Below are positions 26,756 to 37,664 of a DNA stretch of 64,000 bases, piece after piece. Source of the stretch: Bacteroides sp. AN502(2024) (GTDB lineage: Bacteria; Bacteroidota; Bacteroidia; Bacteroidales; Bacteroidaceae); assembly GCF_041227145.1 (NCBI RefSeq), contig NZ_JBGFSP010000012.1:62001-126000 (forward strand). Direction: 5' to 3'. The translations under genes and the position numbers were made by a program. How positions within the stretch are numbered: position 1 is the first letter of the stretch; every line of letters begins with the position of its first letter. A model generated the notes under the pieces. That model was not told where the DNA came from, searched no databases, and saw only the letters and a list, made by a program, of their open reading frames with translations.

Positions 26756-28868
26756 TAATATGCCGAGCGGCAACGAGAACGAGCAGGATGTGCTGGAACT
26801 GCAGTCTTCTGCTCTGAATGTAATGACCGACCCATCTAAGATGCCGGCCACAGTGTATAATTATGGATTTGGCAATTCTGTCAAATCGCGTGCGACTGAC
26901 TGGGGATTCACCATGCCTGCCTGCCCCGGTGCCGGTGAGTATGAAAACCTGGACGAGTACGAGAATACTTGGTGGCCCGATTACACAAAAAAGAACTTCA
27001 AGATTACAAAAGATTGCAATCTTGGATTCAACAATGTGGGGCAGACCATGTATATCGCGTCAGGCGCCAAATGGACTATTTCAGGCACTTATACTAATGG
27101 TACCGACCACAACGCCACTATCTACGTGCTGCCGGGCTCTACTCTTGAATTCACCGGTAGCGGCTTTGAATGCCAAGGAGGCGATGCCCACATTACCATC
27201 TACAGCTATGGTACTCTGGCTTTCAACAACGGTGAAAACGAATGTCGTCTTGGTGGCAACATAACCATTTACTCACAGTCTGCAGTAGATCAGATTCCTA
27301 ATCTGAACCTTGCCTGTGAGTTCTCAACGAACGGTGCGTTAAAGGTAAAAAGAGTACATTTCAATAATGCGGCCAATGTATGGATCGGTTGCAAAATCGA
27401 GGCTAAAGAAGAAGTGATCTTCGACAACGAAGCCACATTCCATGTAGGCTATATCAAGTCGCCCAAGATTTCTGTTATGGCAAATCCCACAGTGGTGGTT
27501 CGTGACGGTGGATATATCGAAACCGATGAACTCGACATCAAGAATGTCCAGACTTCAAAAATCTATGCTGAGGCTGGTGAAGTGGCTCTTATCAAGGCAA
27601 ATAACATCCGTGTGAACAACGCCGGTGGTGATAACCTGAAGGGCACATTCGGAAATGTCAACATTGTTTGTGAGAACTGGATTTACGGAGAGCAAACGGA
27701 GTCTACCAAAGAAGGTCTCGGACTGAATGCCAGCGTAAGTCTCAATGAAGAAGTTAACGTGAATATTACGGAATCCGGTGATGAATGCGCTCCTGTTATT
27801 GTAACACCCAAGGATGAAACACCGGATGAAACACCGGAAGTAAAGCCGTCATTGGAAACAATAGCCTCTGTCACCAACGACCACACACATCCTATTTCCG
27901 CAACCTGTATCCAGTTTAACGGAAACAAGGCATACGTGTCATGGCACGAGCGTGGTGCCGGTATTCACGGTTGTGTAGAAGTAGTTGAGAATACTGCCGA
28001 AGGTCTCAAGCTGCTTGCCTATGCAGAGGATCCCAAAACCGACTACAACCACATCCTGTTTGACGGAAATCGTCTACTCACTGTAGGTCATAACGACAAA
28101 CATGCTGTTGTCGGAGAAATCGCACTGGCCAACGGTACGTTCACACAGGGTGAATCTCTCAGCTTCGTCAACCTGAAAGGTAACAAGGTACTTCATGCCG
28201 ACAATCCTGAATTTTATGGCGGTGACGGTAACTGCATCGTCCGCAACGGTGAATATCTTTCAGTTGCTTCTTACGGAGGTCTGCATACTTTGAATTCCGA
28301 CCTTACCCGTATTATGGAAGCTAGAGAAGGTGCTGTCCCGACTACCGGTTCTGCTAAACACCTTTCTCTTGTAGGCGGAAAACTTCTCGAACTCAACCTC
28401 ACTGAACGTGTAAAGGGTGCTACATCTTCACCTGCAGAACTTCGCTTATTTGAAGCGAACGATTATACGTGGAGCAATCCTACCGTAATCGCATCCGATC
28501 TCACCATCGCTCCGGTTGACGGTAAGAACACCATCGCTCTTGACAACGATGGTTCCATGTATGTATGTCTCGGACAAAACGGTGTGAAGAAATACACCGG
28601 TACCTCATGTGTGGCTACTGTTAAGGAAGGCAATGCTCCGGCAAACGGACTTTGCGTTGACGACAAGTATCTGTATGTCGCATTTGGTAAAGGATTGTAT
28701 ATCTATGCAAAGAACGATCTTTCAAAGCCTGTGCTGAAATATACCCATATCGGACGCAACAAGGATGGAAAGACTGTATCTTGTAACTATGTAGCCGTTA
28801 ACGGCGACCTGATTTATCTGGCATACGGTCTTGACGGATATGATGTAATCCGCATGATTAATCGTTAA
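26646..28868 (+). CDS. Large surface lipoprotein, beta-solenoid plus propeller-like
   Basis: A 740-residue lipoprotein (LPVAALLLAGMTAC lipobox); the ATG at 26646 gives the cleanest signal, and an ATG at 26610 is also in frame. Residues about 60-390 have short repeating strands (GAKWTISGTYT, ITIYSYGTLAFNNGE, KVKRVHFNNAANVWIG) like a parallel beta-helix. A DETPDETPEVKPS linker follows. The C-terminal 330 residues have blade-like repeats (ATCIQFNGNKAYVSW, NHILFDGNRLLTVG, NGLCVDDKYLYVAF, NYVAVNGDLIYLAY), suggesting a beta-propeller. It ends the operon. Possibly binds or organises the exported polymer; no catalytic motif is recognised. Confidence 0.7.
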   Translation: MRKNRSLTTATGLVIPALKSLPVAALLLAGMTACSDDNMPSGNENEQDVLELQSSALNVMTDPSKMPATVYNYGFGNSVKSRATDWGFTMPACPGAGEYENLDEYENTWWPDYTKKNFKITKDCNLGFNNVGQTMYIASGAKWTISGTYTNGTDHNATIYVLPGSTLEFTGSGFECQGGDAHITIYSYGTLAFNNGENECRLGGNITIYSQSAVDQIPNLNLACEFSTNGALKVKRVHFNNAANVWIGCKIEAKEEVIFDNEATFHVGYIKSPKISVMANPTVVVRDGGYIETDELDIKNVQTSKIYAEAGEVALIKANNIRVNNAGGDNLKGTFGNVNIVCENWIYGEQTESTKEGLGLNASVSLNEEVNVNITESGDECAPVIVTPKDETPDETPEVKPSLETIASVTNDHTHPISATCIQFNGNKAYVSWHERGAGIHGCVEVVENTAEGLKLLAYAEDPKTDYNHILFDGNRLLTVGHNDKHAVVGEIALANGTFTQGESLSFVNLKGNKVLHADNPEFYGGDGNCIVRNGEYLSVASYGGLHTLNSDLTRIMEAREGAVPTTGSAKHLSLVGGKLLELNLTERVKGATSSPAELRLFEANDYTWSNPTVIASDLTIAPVDGKNTIALDNDGSMYVCLGQNGVKKYTGTSCVATVKEGNAPANGLCVDDKYLYVAFGKGLYIYAKNDLSKPVLKYTHIGRNKDGKTVSCNYVAVNGDLIYLAYGLDGYDVIRMINR

Positions 28869-28893
28869 TCTGCCCGTTTCTTTTATAAACGAT

Positions 28894-28932
28894 GACGGGG
28901 TAAGTCTATCACGACTTACCCCGTCTTTTTTA
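28894..28932 (+). terminator. Strong intrinsic terminator of the polysaccharide operon
   Basis: A perfect 12-bp stem (GACGGGGTAAGT / ACTTACCCCGTC) with an 8-base loop and a run of seven T. Confidence 0.9.
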
Positions 28933-29099
28933 CGCGCATCTCTCTATGCGAGTTTATTCTTCGTCAGTCACAAAGTCCTTTCTTAAACAGACGATTTAAT
29001 TTCATATTGGCGGTTATTTAGTTGCATATTTATTCTATAGCTTTTAAACATTTTAAATATCAGGTTATATTTGTCCGGGATAGGTTTTTCTATCTTAAA

Positions 29100-30020
29100 A
29101 TGTTTAATATATATATGGAAATGCTATTTTTACTAAAGAATTTATATCGTGATCCTCTTGCGCTATCCAGATTCAGCCAATTCAGATGTCTTCATATAGG
29201 CAAGGGGGAAATTATCCGGAATCTGAATGAAAACCATGAGTTCCAAGTTTGTTTTGTACTAAAAGGAACATTGTGCCTCTTCAGGGATCAAATGGAATCA
29301 ATGCCTCTGATAGCAGTACAAAATGAATTTTTCTTCATCAGCAGCCTGCATAATTGTAAAGTCAAAGCGATGGATGAGGTACAACTTGTTATTCATGCAT
29401 GTAACATTGTGGCTCCTTATCTACATAGCAAAACAATAGAATATCTGCAAGATATATCTATCAAGGAAGTAAAACCGGTAGAGGTTCTTCCCATTTATCC
29501 GCTACTGCGTTCCTTTCTGGATTTGCTGGTCGATTATATGAAAAAAGGGGCAGAAATTTCCGACTTGCATCGAGCTAAAGAATATGAGCTGTTCTCATTA
29601 TTTAGGATTTGCTATAGTAAAAATGAAGTTGCTTCCATTTTCCGGCATACTCTTTCGACTGATCTTCAATTTTTCGTATCGGTTATGACACATTACAAAA
29701 CATGCAGAACTGCCAAAAAACTAGCTGCTTTATGCGGATATAATGATCCTGTTTTTACACAACTATTCAAGAAAAATTTCCATGGAGACACCCCATACCA
29801 ATGGCTACAAAAGCAAACGTCTTATGACATTGAATTCAAGTTAAAAGAAAGCACTTTGCCCATCAAACAAATAATGTTGGATTATCATTTCAAAACATTT
29901 TCCCATTTTACGACCTACTGTAAAAGGAATATAGGAGCTACTCCTAACGAAATACGTAAAAAAGGAAAAGAAGCAAGAGGTACACCTCTTGTAAAGTCTC
30001 ATCCGGTATCTATTATTTAA
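29100..30020 (+). CDS. AraC-type transcriptional regulator
   Basis: A 306-residue protein from the ATG at 29100 (ATG at 29115 is possible; the frame is open from a TTG at 29022). The N-terminal half resembles a cupin-like sensor (FQVCFVLKGTLCLFRD, LIAVQNEFFFIS). The C-terminal 100 residues have two helix-turn-helix segments (TAKKLAALCGYNDPVFTQLFKKNF and PIKQIMLDYHFKTFSHFTTYCKRNIGATPNEIRK), the usual AraC arrangement with the closing TPxEIR. It lies between the polysaccharide operon and the collagen-like gene on the same strand. The target is unknown; the adjacent surface-protein gene is the simplest guess. Confidence 0.8.
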   Translation: MFNIYMEMLFLLKNLYRDPLALSRFSQFRCLHIGKGEIIRNLNENHEFQVCFVLKGTLCLFRDQMESMPLIAVQNEFFFISSLHNCKVKAMDEVQLVIHACNIVAPYLHSKTIEYLQDISIKEVKPVEVLPIYPLLRSFLDLLVDYMKKGAEISDLHRAKEYELFSLFRICYSKNEVASIFRHTLSTDLQFFVSVMTHYKTCRTAKKLAALCGYNDPVFTQLFKKNFHGDTPYQWLQKQTSYDIEFKLKESTLPIKQIMLDYHFKTFSHFTTYCKRNIGATPNEIRKKGKEARGTPLVKSHPVSII

Positions 30021-30257
30021 AGCCATCCAAAACAAATAGTAAGAAAGGAAACCGTTTTTATGCAGATATGAAAGGATGTCTTGATTATATATAATATATA
30101 TTTTGAATATGCAACCTCTTTTTACCACCAAATATAGAACTTTGTACCTGCATAAAATTGCATGAACAATCCCAGCCATTCAGTATCCATAAAAACAAAT
30201 CCGGATTTATTAAATATGCAACAGTGAAAAGTAAATGTTTTTTTAACTATTTTAGTC
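30021..30257 (+). other. AT-rich spacer before the collagen-like gene
   Basis: 237 bases of AT-rich sequence with no credible gene and no clear TAnnTTTG element. Confidence 0.4.
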
Positions 30258-32684
30258 ATGTATACAATGAAGAAATGTAAAACCTATGTATTGTCAGTAC
30301 TACTTTGCACATTCTTTTTCTCGTGTAGTAGTATTGATTTTGAACTGCCCCAAGGCCCTCAGGGAGTTCATGGAAAATCCGCTTATGAAATATGGAAAGA
30401 AGAGGTTGAAGCCGGTCGTATCAACTGGCCCTCCCACCAAGTTGATTTAGTAGACTTTTTAGTTTACATTAAAGGAGAAAAAGGAGACAAAGGAAAAGAC
30501 GGAATGTCTGCATACGATCAATGGAAAGCTTTGATCGCCCAAGGTAATGTCACCAACCCTCATGATTCTTCGCTTATTTGGCCCTCCTCAAGAAATACTG
30601 AAGCTGATTTTTGGGATTTCCTTAGCGGAAGAGACGGACAGTCGCCTCATATTGGCGAAAATGGGAATTGGTATATCGGCAATAAAGATACAGAAATCAA
30701 AGCTATAGGCAAAGATGGGAAGGATGGAATGAATGGAAAAGACGGACTTTCAGCCTATGAATTATGGAAACAATCTGTTGCCGGCGGAAATATAAATTGG
30801 CCTAAATACAAAACAGCAATGGAACACTTCTTTTTATATTTTAAAGGAAAAGATGGTGAAAATGGCATTACTCCACATGTTGGTGAAAATGGTAATTGGT
30901 ACATTGGCAATCATGATACACATATTTCCGCTCGAGGTCAAAAAGGAGAAAAAGGGACTAAAGGAGCATCTGCCTATGAATTATGGGTGAATGATGTCAA
31001 AAATGATAAAATCAAGGACAAAAATAATTCAGCATGGCCCAAAGATAAAATTGCAATGACGGATTTCTACACTTTCCTCAGCGGAACAAATGGTGACAAT
31101 GGAAAATCCGCCTATGAACTATGGAAAGAGATGGTAGTAACGGGCCATATAAATGACCCTGAAAATCAAGGGCAAAAATGGCCTTCTGACAGGATATCGG
31201 AATCTGACTTCTTCGATTATTTAGCCGGAAAAGACGGAATAAACGGAATCAATGGTTTGTCAGCTTATGAACTGTGGAAAAATGACTTAGCCAAACGCTG
31301 TGGTACAATAAACGCACTTATCGATTACAGGAATGGTGGAACATGGGACTGCGAAAAAAATACATTGAATGATTTTTATGATTATCTACGCGGGAAAGAT
31401 GGCAAAGACGGGGAAGATGGTAAAGACGGCAGACCCGGAGAACCTGGCAAACCGGGAGCGGAAGTTACCATCATTAAAGGTATACCTAATGTGATCGCAC
31501 AATATTCCCAATCAGAATATGGTGAATATGTACGCACTACTGATGGTGGTGTACTCTATAAAGTCTACGATGAATCCGGACTAATCGCACCGAATGCTTA
31601 TGTAAAAGGCATGCCGGGTATCAATGCGGATAAAATTTATATGGCTGATGAAAACGGAGAGTTTATTGTACCTAAAGAAGACTTGCCCGAAATACAAGAC
31701 ATCAACTTACGCTGGGGAACGGTAAAAGAGGTAACCATAGCCGGAAAAGCATCACAAGAATCCGCTAAAAACACGTACGTCCCCAATAGGGTACACATGA
31801 GAATGATCCTCCGCGATAATTCAAATCCATTATACGAATACCAGTGTCTATATTTCTATATACAACGAAAAGTAAATCCGGAAGACCCATGGCAGAATAT
31901 CCCTTCTTATTTACCTAATAGTGGTTCAAGAAATTTAGATGCGTATAGAGTCTCAGACAAAAATAATCCCGGCAGTATTTTGTCAGATCAAAAACTGGTT
32001 TCAAGTCATAGTAATAGTTCTAGTAACGGAGTACATTATTACTATATTTATACCTATCGGTTGATGAAAGAAAATTTCGGAAAATTCAAAAACAATCAAT
32101 TCGAATATTGGAATGGAAGTGACGTTTATTACACTGTAAAAGCCAGAGAATCTTATTATGGAGAAACTTACCAATGGAATGGTGTTTGTTTATTAGCTCC
32201 TTATCAAATGGGACCTACATTAAAAACATTAAAATTGAAAACAATGTCAAATGGAGAAGCACTCAGTTTCTCATCTGCCGAAGGTGAATTGGATTTTTCA
32301 AAAATAGACTTTACCAGAATTTACAAATTATCGACCACACGTGCCATTAAAGGGAATGGAATGGATTATGTAGAACCGGTAGCTTATACCGAAGAAGAAG
32401 CCCGTAAACTTAAAATGGCATATATTACATTCAGATATACCTCAACAGCTGGTTTGCAGGAAGCATCAAGTTCCAATAACAAATCTGCTGCGGAAGCTCC
32501 GACTTTCAAAGTATTCGCACCGTTTTTAAATTCATCCGTATATATTGACAATAGCAGTAGTGTATATTTCTATAGATATTATCAAGGCTATCTTCGAAAA
32601 GGAAAGGATGAAAAAACATTTGTTATTGAAAACTATAATAGTTCTTATGAATTGCCCGAAGTACAAGTTATCTATGAAGAATAA
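30258..32684 (+). CDS. Collagen-like Gly-X-Y surface lipoprotein with SAYELWK repeats
   Basis: An 808-residue lipoprotein (LSVLLCTFFFSC lipobox; ATG at 30267 also possible). Six modules of 45-80 residues each open with SAYE(L/I)WK or close variants at residues 41, 84, 165, 238, 283 and 335. They end in an acidic D-F-(Y/F)-x-(Y/F)-L stretch. Between them lie short Gly-X-Y runs: GEKGDKGKDG, GKDGKDGMNGKDG, GQKGEKGTKG, GKDGKDGEDGKDGRPGEPGKPG. ENGNWYIGN occurs twice. The C-terminal 400 residues are a beta-rich domain with no recognised family. Gly-X-Y blocks can form collagen-like triple helices, giving a trimeric stalk. Composition is AT-rich. The OmpA-like gene follows within 5 bp, so the two are probably co-expressed. 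Confidence 0.8.
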   Translation: MYTMKKCKTYVLSVLLCTFFFSCSSIDFELPQGPQGVHGKSAYEIWKEEVEAGRINWPSHQVDLVDFLVYIKGEKGDKGKDGMSAYDQWKALIAQGNVTNPHDSSLIWPSSRNTEADFWDFLSGRDGQSPHIGENGNWYIGNKDTEIKAIGKDGKDGMNGKDGLSAYELWKQSVAGGNINWPKYKTAMEHFFLYFKGKDGENGITPHVGENGNWYIGNHDTHISARGQKGEKGTKGASAYELWVNDVKNDKIKDKNNSAWPKDKIAMTDFYTFLSGTNGDNGKSAYELWKEMVVTGHINDPENQGQKWPSDRISESDFFDYLAGKDGINGINGLSAYELWKNDLAKRCGTINALIDYRNGGTWDCEKNTLNDFYDYLRGKDGKDGEDGKDGRPGEPGKPGAEVTIIKGIPNVIAQYSQSEYGEYVRTTDGGVLYKVYDESGLIAPNAYVKGMPGINADKIYMADENGEFIVPKEDLPEIQDINLRWGTVKEVTIAGKASQESAKNTYVPNRVHMRMILRDNSNPLYEYQCLYFYIQRKVNPEDPWQNIPSYLPNSGSRNLDAYRVSDKNNPGSILSDQKLVSSHSNSSSNGVHYYYIYTYRLMKENFGKFKNNQFEYWNGSDVYYTVKARESYYGETYQWNGVCLLAPYQMGPTLKTLKLKTMSNGEALSFSSAEGELDFSKIDFTRIYKLSTTRAIKGNGMDYVEPVAYTEEEARKLKMAYITFRYTSTAGLQEASSSNNKSAAEAPTFKVFAPFLNSSVYIDNSSSVYFYRYYQGYLRKGKDEKTFVIENYNSSYELPEVQVIYEE

Positions 32685-32688
32685 AAAT

Positions 32689-33897
32689 ATGAAAAATATA
32701 TATATGCATAAAATCTATTTCATGCTATGCTTTATCTCAGTGCTATGTTGGGGCTTACCCGTAAATGCACAAGAAAACGCAAAGGATGGCATAGCCGATG
32801 ATATGAATAAAAAAACGTGGGAAATAGGTATAGGCGCAACCGGACTTCAATTGACACGTTTTAATGTTATTAATTTCCAGACTAATCATAAAGGTGGTTA
32901 TAGCGTAGGTACCAACAAGAAAGATTTTATCTTCGGAGGAAATCTGTATTTTGCCCGTGAACTTAACTCTCATCTTTATCTGGATTTACAGGGTACATTA
33001 GATTACAGTTCCGACCCGGTCCGTAGCGGCAAGGAATCAAGATGGTTAGGTATGGCGGGAGTGGGTCTCCAGTGGCGCATAGGCAACTACTTCCACTCCA
33101 ATTATATTGATCCTTTCTTTCGAATAGGAGCCAACTATATGTACAAGAATTTTGAAGTCGATTATCGTAAAATGGAAGAATTCAATAGTGAACAGATGGG
33201 ATGGAATCTATCCAATGATTACACTAAAGAAGGGAAAGACAAACGAAATCTTATTCCTATTTCATTGGGCACAGGTGTAAATATGTGGCTTAATGACAAC
33301 ATAGGCATAGGACTTCAAGGAGATTACCTCATCATGCCATACAAACATATAGCTAATTCATGGCAGGGAAGCGTACGATTGATGTGGCGCATTGGCGGCA
33401 AATCCTTAAAAAACAAGCCCTCAATTCAATATGTGGAAAAGATCATAGAGAAAGTAATAGAGAAACCTATAATTAAGGAAAAAATTGTAGAAATTCCAAT
33501 TACTCAGTCTAATGTTAATGTCTTATGTGATTTATTCAACAATATTTATTTTGAGTTTGACAAAGCTGAGATAACTCCCCAAGCTGCTATTGTCATTGAT
33601 GAAATTGCTCAACTCATGCTGGTAGATACCAACAAAAGATATCTCATCACGGGATGTACCGATGCAAAGGGATCGTTACAATACAATATAGATTTATCCC
33701 AAAGACGTGCAGACGCTGTAGTCAATGCACTTATAAAGAGAGGGGTTTCCGGTAAAATGTTAAAAGCAAAAGGGGTAGGCTCAAAAATATCTTATGCTTC
33801 TCGGGATGCTTCCAATGAAATACGAGAAGGAGATCGTAAAATTATAGTTCAAATCATTACAAATATGGACTATTGGAATTATATATACCATAAATAA
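32689..33897 (+). CDS. OmpA-family outer-membrane protein
   Basis: A 402-residue protein; I chose the ATG at 32689 because it gives signal peptide KIYFMLCFISVLCWGLPVNAQ (an ATG at 32674 would overlap the previous gene). An N-terminal beta-barrel (WEIGIGATGLQLTRF to VRLMWRIGG) is followed by a Val-Ile-Glu-Lys repeat linker (VEKIIEKVIEKPIIKEKIVE). The C-terminal OmpA peptidoglycan-binding domain has IYFEFDKAEITPQA, ITGCTDAKGS and NIDLSQRRADAVVNAL. It links outer membrane to wall. Neighbouring collagen-like gene suggests a shared surface structure. Confidence 0.85.
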   Translation: MKNIYMHKIYFMLCFISVLCWGLPVNAQENAKDGIADDMNKKTWEIGIGATGLQLTRFNVINFQTNHKGGYSVGTNKKDFIFGGNLYFARELNSHLYLDLQGTLDYSSDPVRSGKESRWLGMAGVGLQWRIGNYFHSNYIDPFFRIGANYMYKNFEVDYRKMEEFNSEQMGWNLSNDYTKEGKDKRNLIPISLGTGVNMWLNDNIGIGLQGDYLIMPYKHIANSWQGSVRLMWRIGGKSLKNKPSIQYVEKIIEKVIEKPIIKEKIVEIPITQSNVNVLCDLFNNIYFEFDKAEITPQAAIVIDEIAQLMLVDTNKRYLITGCTDAKGSLQYNIDLSQRRADAVVNALIKRGVSGKMLKAKGVGSKISYASRDASNEIREGDRKIIVQIITNMDYWNYIYHK

Positions 33898-33904
33898 TTT
33901 TGCA

Positions 33905-33943
33905 AAAAGAGAGAGTGGACTGCAATAAATCCACTCTCTTTTA
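33905..33943. terminator. Bidirectional terminator between OmpA gene and eno
   Basis: A 10-bp stem (AGAGAGTGGA / TCCACTCTCT) flanked by A-rich and T-rich runs serves the converging genes on both sides. Confidence 0.85.
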
Positions 33944-33961
33944 TTAGGTATAAGAATCTAT

Positions 33962-35338
<1,377 letters not shown>

Positions 35339-35440
35339 CTATATGTCATTAATCCGTTCTTATTACTATAACATGGAAACGATGCTTTTTGTTCGAGTGT
35401 TAATCTTTGCAAATAAAGTTGATGGCTTTTCGAACTTTGC

Positions 35441-35448
35441 TATATTTG
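35441..35448 (+). promoter_or_regulatory. Probable promoter -7 element of the 35528 gene
   Basis: TATATTTG matches TAnnTTTG. GTTG near 35418-35421 lies 19 bases upstream and could be the -33 element. Confidence 0.55.
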
Positions 35449-35527
35449 CAACACATATTCGTAGTTTAAATAAGAATATGACAAAACAAACAATTGGGAT
35501 ATGATTAACATTTAAATATAAACTCGT

Positions 35528-36211
35528 ATGAAATCTTTAAGAATCTCCCGCTTTCTACTCATTTCCATGGCGGCATTTTGTGTATGGGCATTCCATTCTT
35601 GCCAAGTTGCAGAATTAATAATCAGTGGAACCACTTACTATGAAACAGAAATTACTACGAAAGACAATCAACAGATTACCGGACAAATAGGCGGCCAACG
35701 TTCTTCTAATCTGCCTTCCGGAGCCAAGACCATCAGTATCAAGACAAAAGAAGGGCGGAAAAAAGTCAAGAGTGAGGAAATCAAATACATGACGCTGACA
35801 CGTAAAAATCATCCGGAGAAACAGCAGACATTGGTCTATGAAGAATTCAAGAAGCCCTATACAAAGAAGGGCGAACAGAAATTTCGCACATTCAAGACTT
35901 GGCAGATATTGAACAGTGTAGGCGATCATCTTCTCATAACTGCGTACGGACATACTTACAGCCTCGCCAAGGATGGAGCTTTAATTATTACTTACAGCGC
36001 AGACGAGGGGATACAATATTGTATTCAGCGTCAGAGCGATGATTGTCCGATACTTATCGGAAGAAGTGTTTCCAGTCGGTCGTATATGCGCAAACAGTGG
36101 CAGAAATACCTTGCTGATGATCCCGTATTGTGTGAGAAGATAGCGAAGAAGGAGATCGATGCATTTGATTTTACCGCTATCGCCGAGCAATATAATCCTG
36201 CAGGTAAATGA
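35528..36211 (+). CDS. Hypothetical lipoprotein
   Basis: A 227-residue exported protein; the signal MAAFCVWAFHSC suggests lipidation at Cys25. No family recognised. The mature part starts with a beta-rich segment (TYYETEITTKDNQQITGQIGG, KTISIKTKEGRKKVKSEEIKYMTLT), reminiscent of small barrel domains. It continues with a region containing IQYCIQRQSDDCPILIG. It overlaps the next gene by four bases (ATGA), so the two are translationally coupled and probably act together in the envelope. Confidence 0.7.
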   Translation: MKSLRISRFLLISMAAFCVWAFHSCQVAELIISGTTYYETEITTKDNQQITGQIGGQRSSNLPSGAKTISIKTKEGRKKVKSEEIKYMTLTRKNHPEKQQTLVYEEFKKPYTKKGEQKFRTFKTWQILNSVGDHLLITAYGHTYSLAKDGALIITYSADEGIQYCIQRQSDDCPILIGRSVSSRSYMRKQWQKYLADDPVLCEKIAKKEIDAFDFTAIAEQYNPAGK

Positions 36212-36855
36212 CTTTCTTTTCGAATCGCAGAAAGAATAGGTGGCAATTCCATTTCGGGTGTTTCTTCTTGATTGTAGCAACACTCTTCTCGCCACGCTTA
36301 TGCCATCATGTATCGGCTCAAGAAAGTAATCTCAAAGACGGGGCGGTACTTTACAGTATGGGATTGGGCTATGAATGGATGTCGGACGCCTATTCTTCGA
36401 AGGGATTTGCGCTTGATGTACGTACCCGTTTCTATATGTCGGGGCGGCTTTTTTGTGAACTCATGGGACATTGGGGTACGCATGATGGGAGTAGGAGTGT
36501 ACTGCAAAAAGGAAGTCCGTTCGACATTAGTGATGAGCGAAACACGCTGTTGGGAGCTGTTGGTCCCGGTTACGAGATATTTCAGAGCGAGAATCAGACA
36601 TTTGATATCTATATCAAAGGGCTTGTAGGCTATGGTATCAGGTCTTCTCGTTTTGATGATTACCAAATAACCGGTGATGAAGACGGGCAGGTCACGCTTG
36701 GACGCAATGAAAGGAAAAAAGGGATAGCTGCTGTTGCCGGATTAGGAATGGACACGCGTTTCAAACGGTGGACACTTACTCCTTCTGTCGAAGTGTTTTA
36801 TATCGGGAATGAATGGAATGTGGCTACTATGATATCTTTTGGCTTTTTTCTTTGA
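36208..36855 (+). CDS. Small outer-membrane beta-barrel protein
   Basis: A 215-residue protein with a signal peptide (FFLIVATLFSPRLCHHVSAQ). Amphipathic strands run to the C-terminus (VLYSMGLGYEWMSDAY, LFCELMGHWGT, FDIYIKGLVGYGI, TLTPSVEVFYIGN, MISFGFFL), with a terminal aromatic residue region. Strand pattern fits an eight- or ten-stranded barrel. Coupled to the lipoprotein upstream. Function unknown. Confidence 0.65.
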   Translation: MTFFSNRRKNRWQFHFGCFFLIVATLFSPRLCHHVSAQESNLKDGAVLYSMGLGYEWMSDAYSSKGFALDVRTRFYMSGRLFCELMGHWGTHDGSRSVLQKGSPFDISDERNTLLGAVGPGYEIFQSENQTFDIYIKGLVGYGIRSSRFDDYQITGDEDGQVTLGRNERKKGIAAVAGLGMDTRFKRWTLTPSVEVFYIGNEWNVATMISFGFFL

Positions 36856-37040
36856 AGTACATTTGTCAGCCATTGCGATGTGCGGGCACTCCTGAACGGA
36901 TTCTTAAGCTTCGATGATAACGTCTGGCAGCGGAAGTAACCCCATCGTTTGAAGAGAGTTAATGACAGCCCTTTTCAGGTCGCTAATATTAGGCGTTATT
37001 CCGTTGATTCGGGAAGTGCGCAAGTTTATTGTTTACCATT

Positions 37041-37418
37041 TCAGAATAATTTTGTGAGTGCATGCCCAAGGTATAACATCACAAATCCCAAAAACAAGCT
37101 AAGAGTAACATAAAGCGAGAGATAGAAGAAATGATCATTTTTAAATAGTTGAATGTTATCATTCATGAACGTTGAAAAGGTGGTGAATCCTCCGCAGAAT
37201 CCTACGGTAAGAAATATTCTTAGATTGGAGTTCAGCAGATTCCCTCGTTCGAAGAGTCCATAAAACAGACCGATGGCAAAACAACCGAGTACGTTGACCA
37301 AAAAGGTGCCTAAAGGGAAAGAGGTGAACAGACTATTCTGTACATAGCGTGAGATGAGGTAACGTAGTATGCCTCCGGTGAAACTTCCCATACCGATAAA
37401 TAATAAAGTTTTGAGCAT
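37041..37418 (-). CDS. crcB: Fluoride channel CrcB/FluC
   Basis: A 125-residue, four-helix membrane protein that exports fluoride as an antiparallel dimer. [32 protein letters not shown] and the [12 protein letters not shown] signature (central Na+ site and Phe box) are all present. A fluoride riboswitch precedes it directly on the same strand, which independently supports the assignment and says the gene is turned on by fluoride. Confidence 0.95.
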   Translation of the reverse strand: MLKTLLFIGMGSFTGGILRYLISRYVQNSLFTSFPLGTFLVNVLGCFAIGLFYGLFERGNLLNSNLRIFLTVGFCGGFTTFSTFMNDNIQLFKNDHFFYLSLYVTLSLFLGFVMLYLGHALTKLF

Positions 37419-37449
37419 TAGCTGACAATTTAAGGGTTATACATTCAAA

Positions 37450-37502
37450 TTGTAGGGATCATCAGCTCCAAAGGGCGGTTAAAGGCTAATCCCATAGCCG
37501 AT
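37450..37502 (-). ncRNA. Fluoride (crcB) riboswitch
   Basis: The minus strand reads GGCTATGGGATTAGCC, then TTTAACCGCCC, then GGAGCTGATGATCCCTAC. This matches the fluoride riboswitch layout: first stem GGC/GCC around ATGGGAT, conserved AAAC/TAAC segment, GCTGATG, and a long-range pseudoknot GGGAT with ATCCC. It lies just after a TATCTTTG promoter element (37504-37511) and 32 bases before the crcB start. Confidence 0.85.
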
Positions 37503-37503
37503 G

Positions 37504-37511
37504 CAAAGATA
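37504..37511 (-). promoter_or_regulatory. crcB promoter -7 element
   Basis: TATCTTTG on the minus strand matches TAnnTTTG. Transcription would begin right at the riboswitch. No clear -33 element. Confidence 0.65.
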
Positions 37512-37664
37512 GAAAAAAGATAAAACTATCTGCAGAAAGCTTTAAAATCTTTTTCAAATTGTTTGAAGCCTCCGGTATAAATCTGATCTATCAAGAAATG
37601 GAAATAAGATTTCGGTAAAAAGATTGTTTACGGATTCCCCGATTTTTAATAAATGTTAGTTGTA

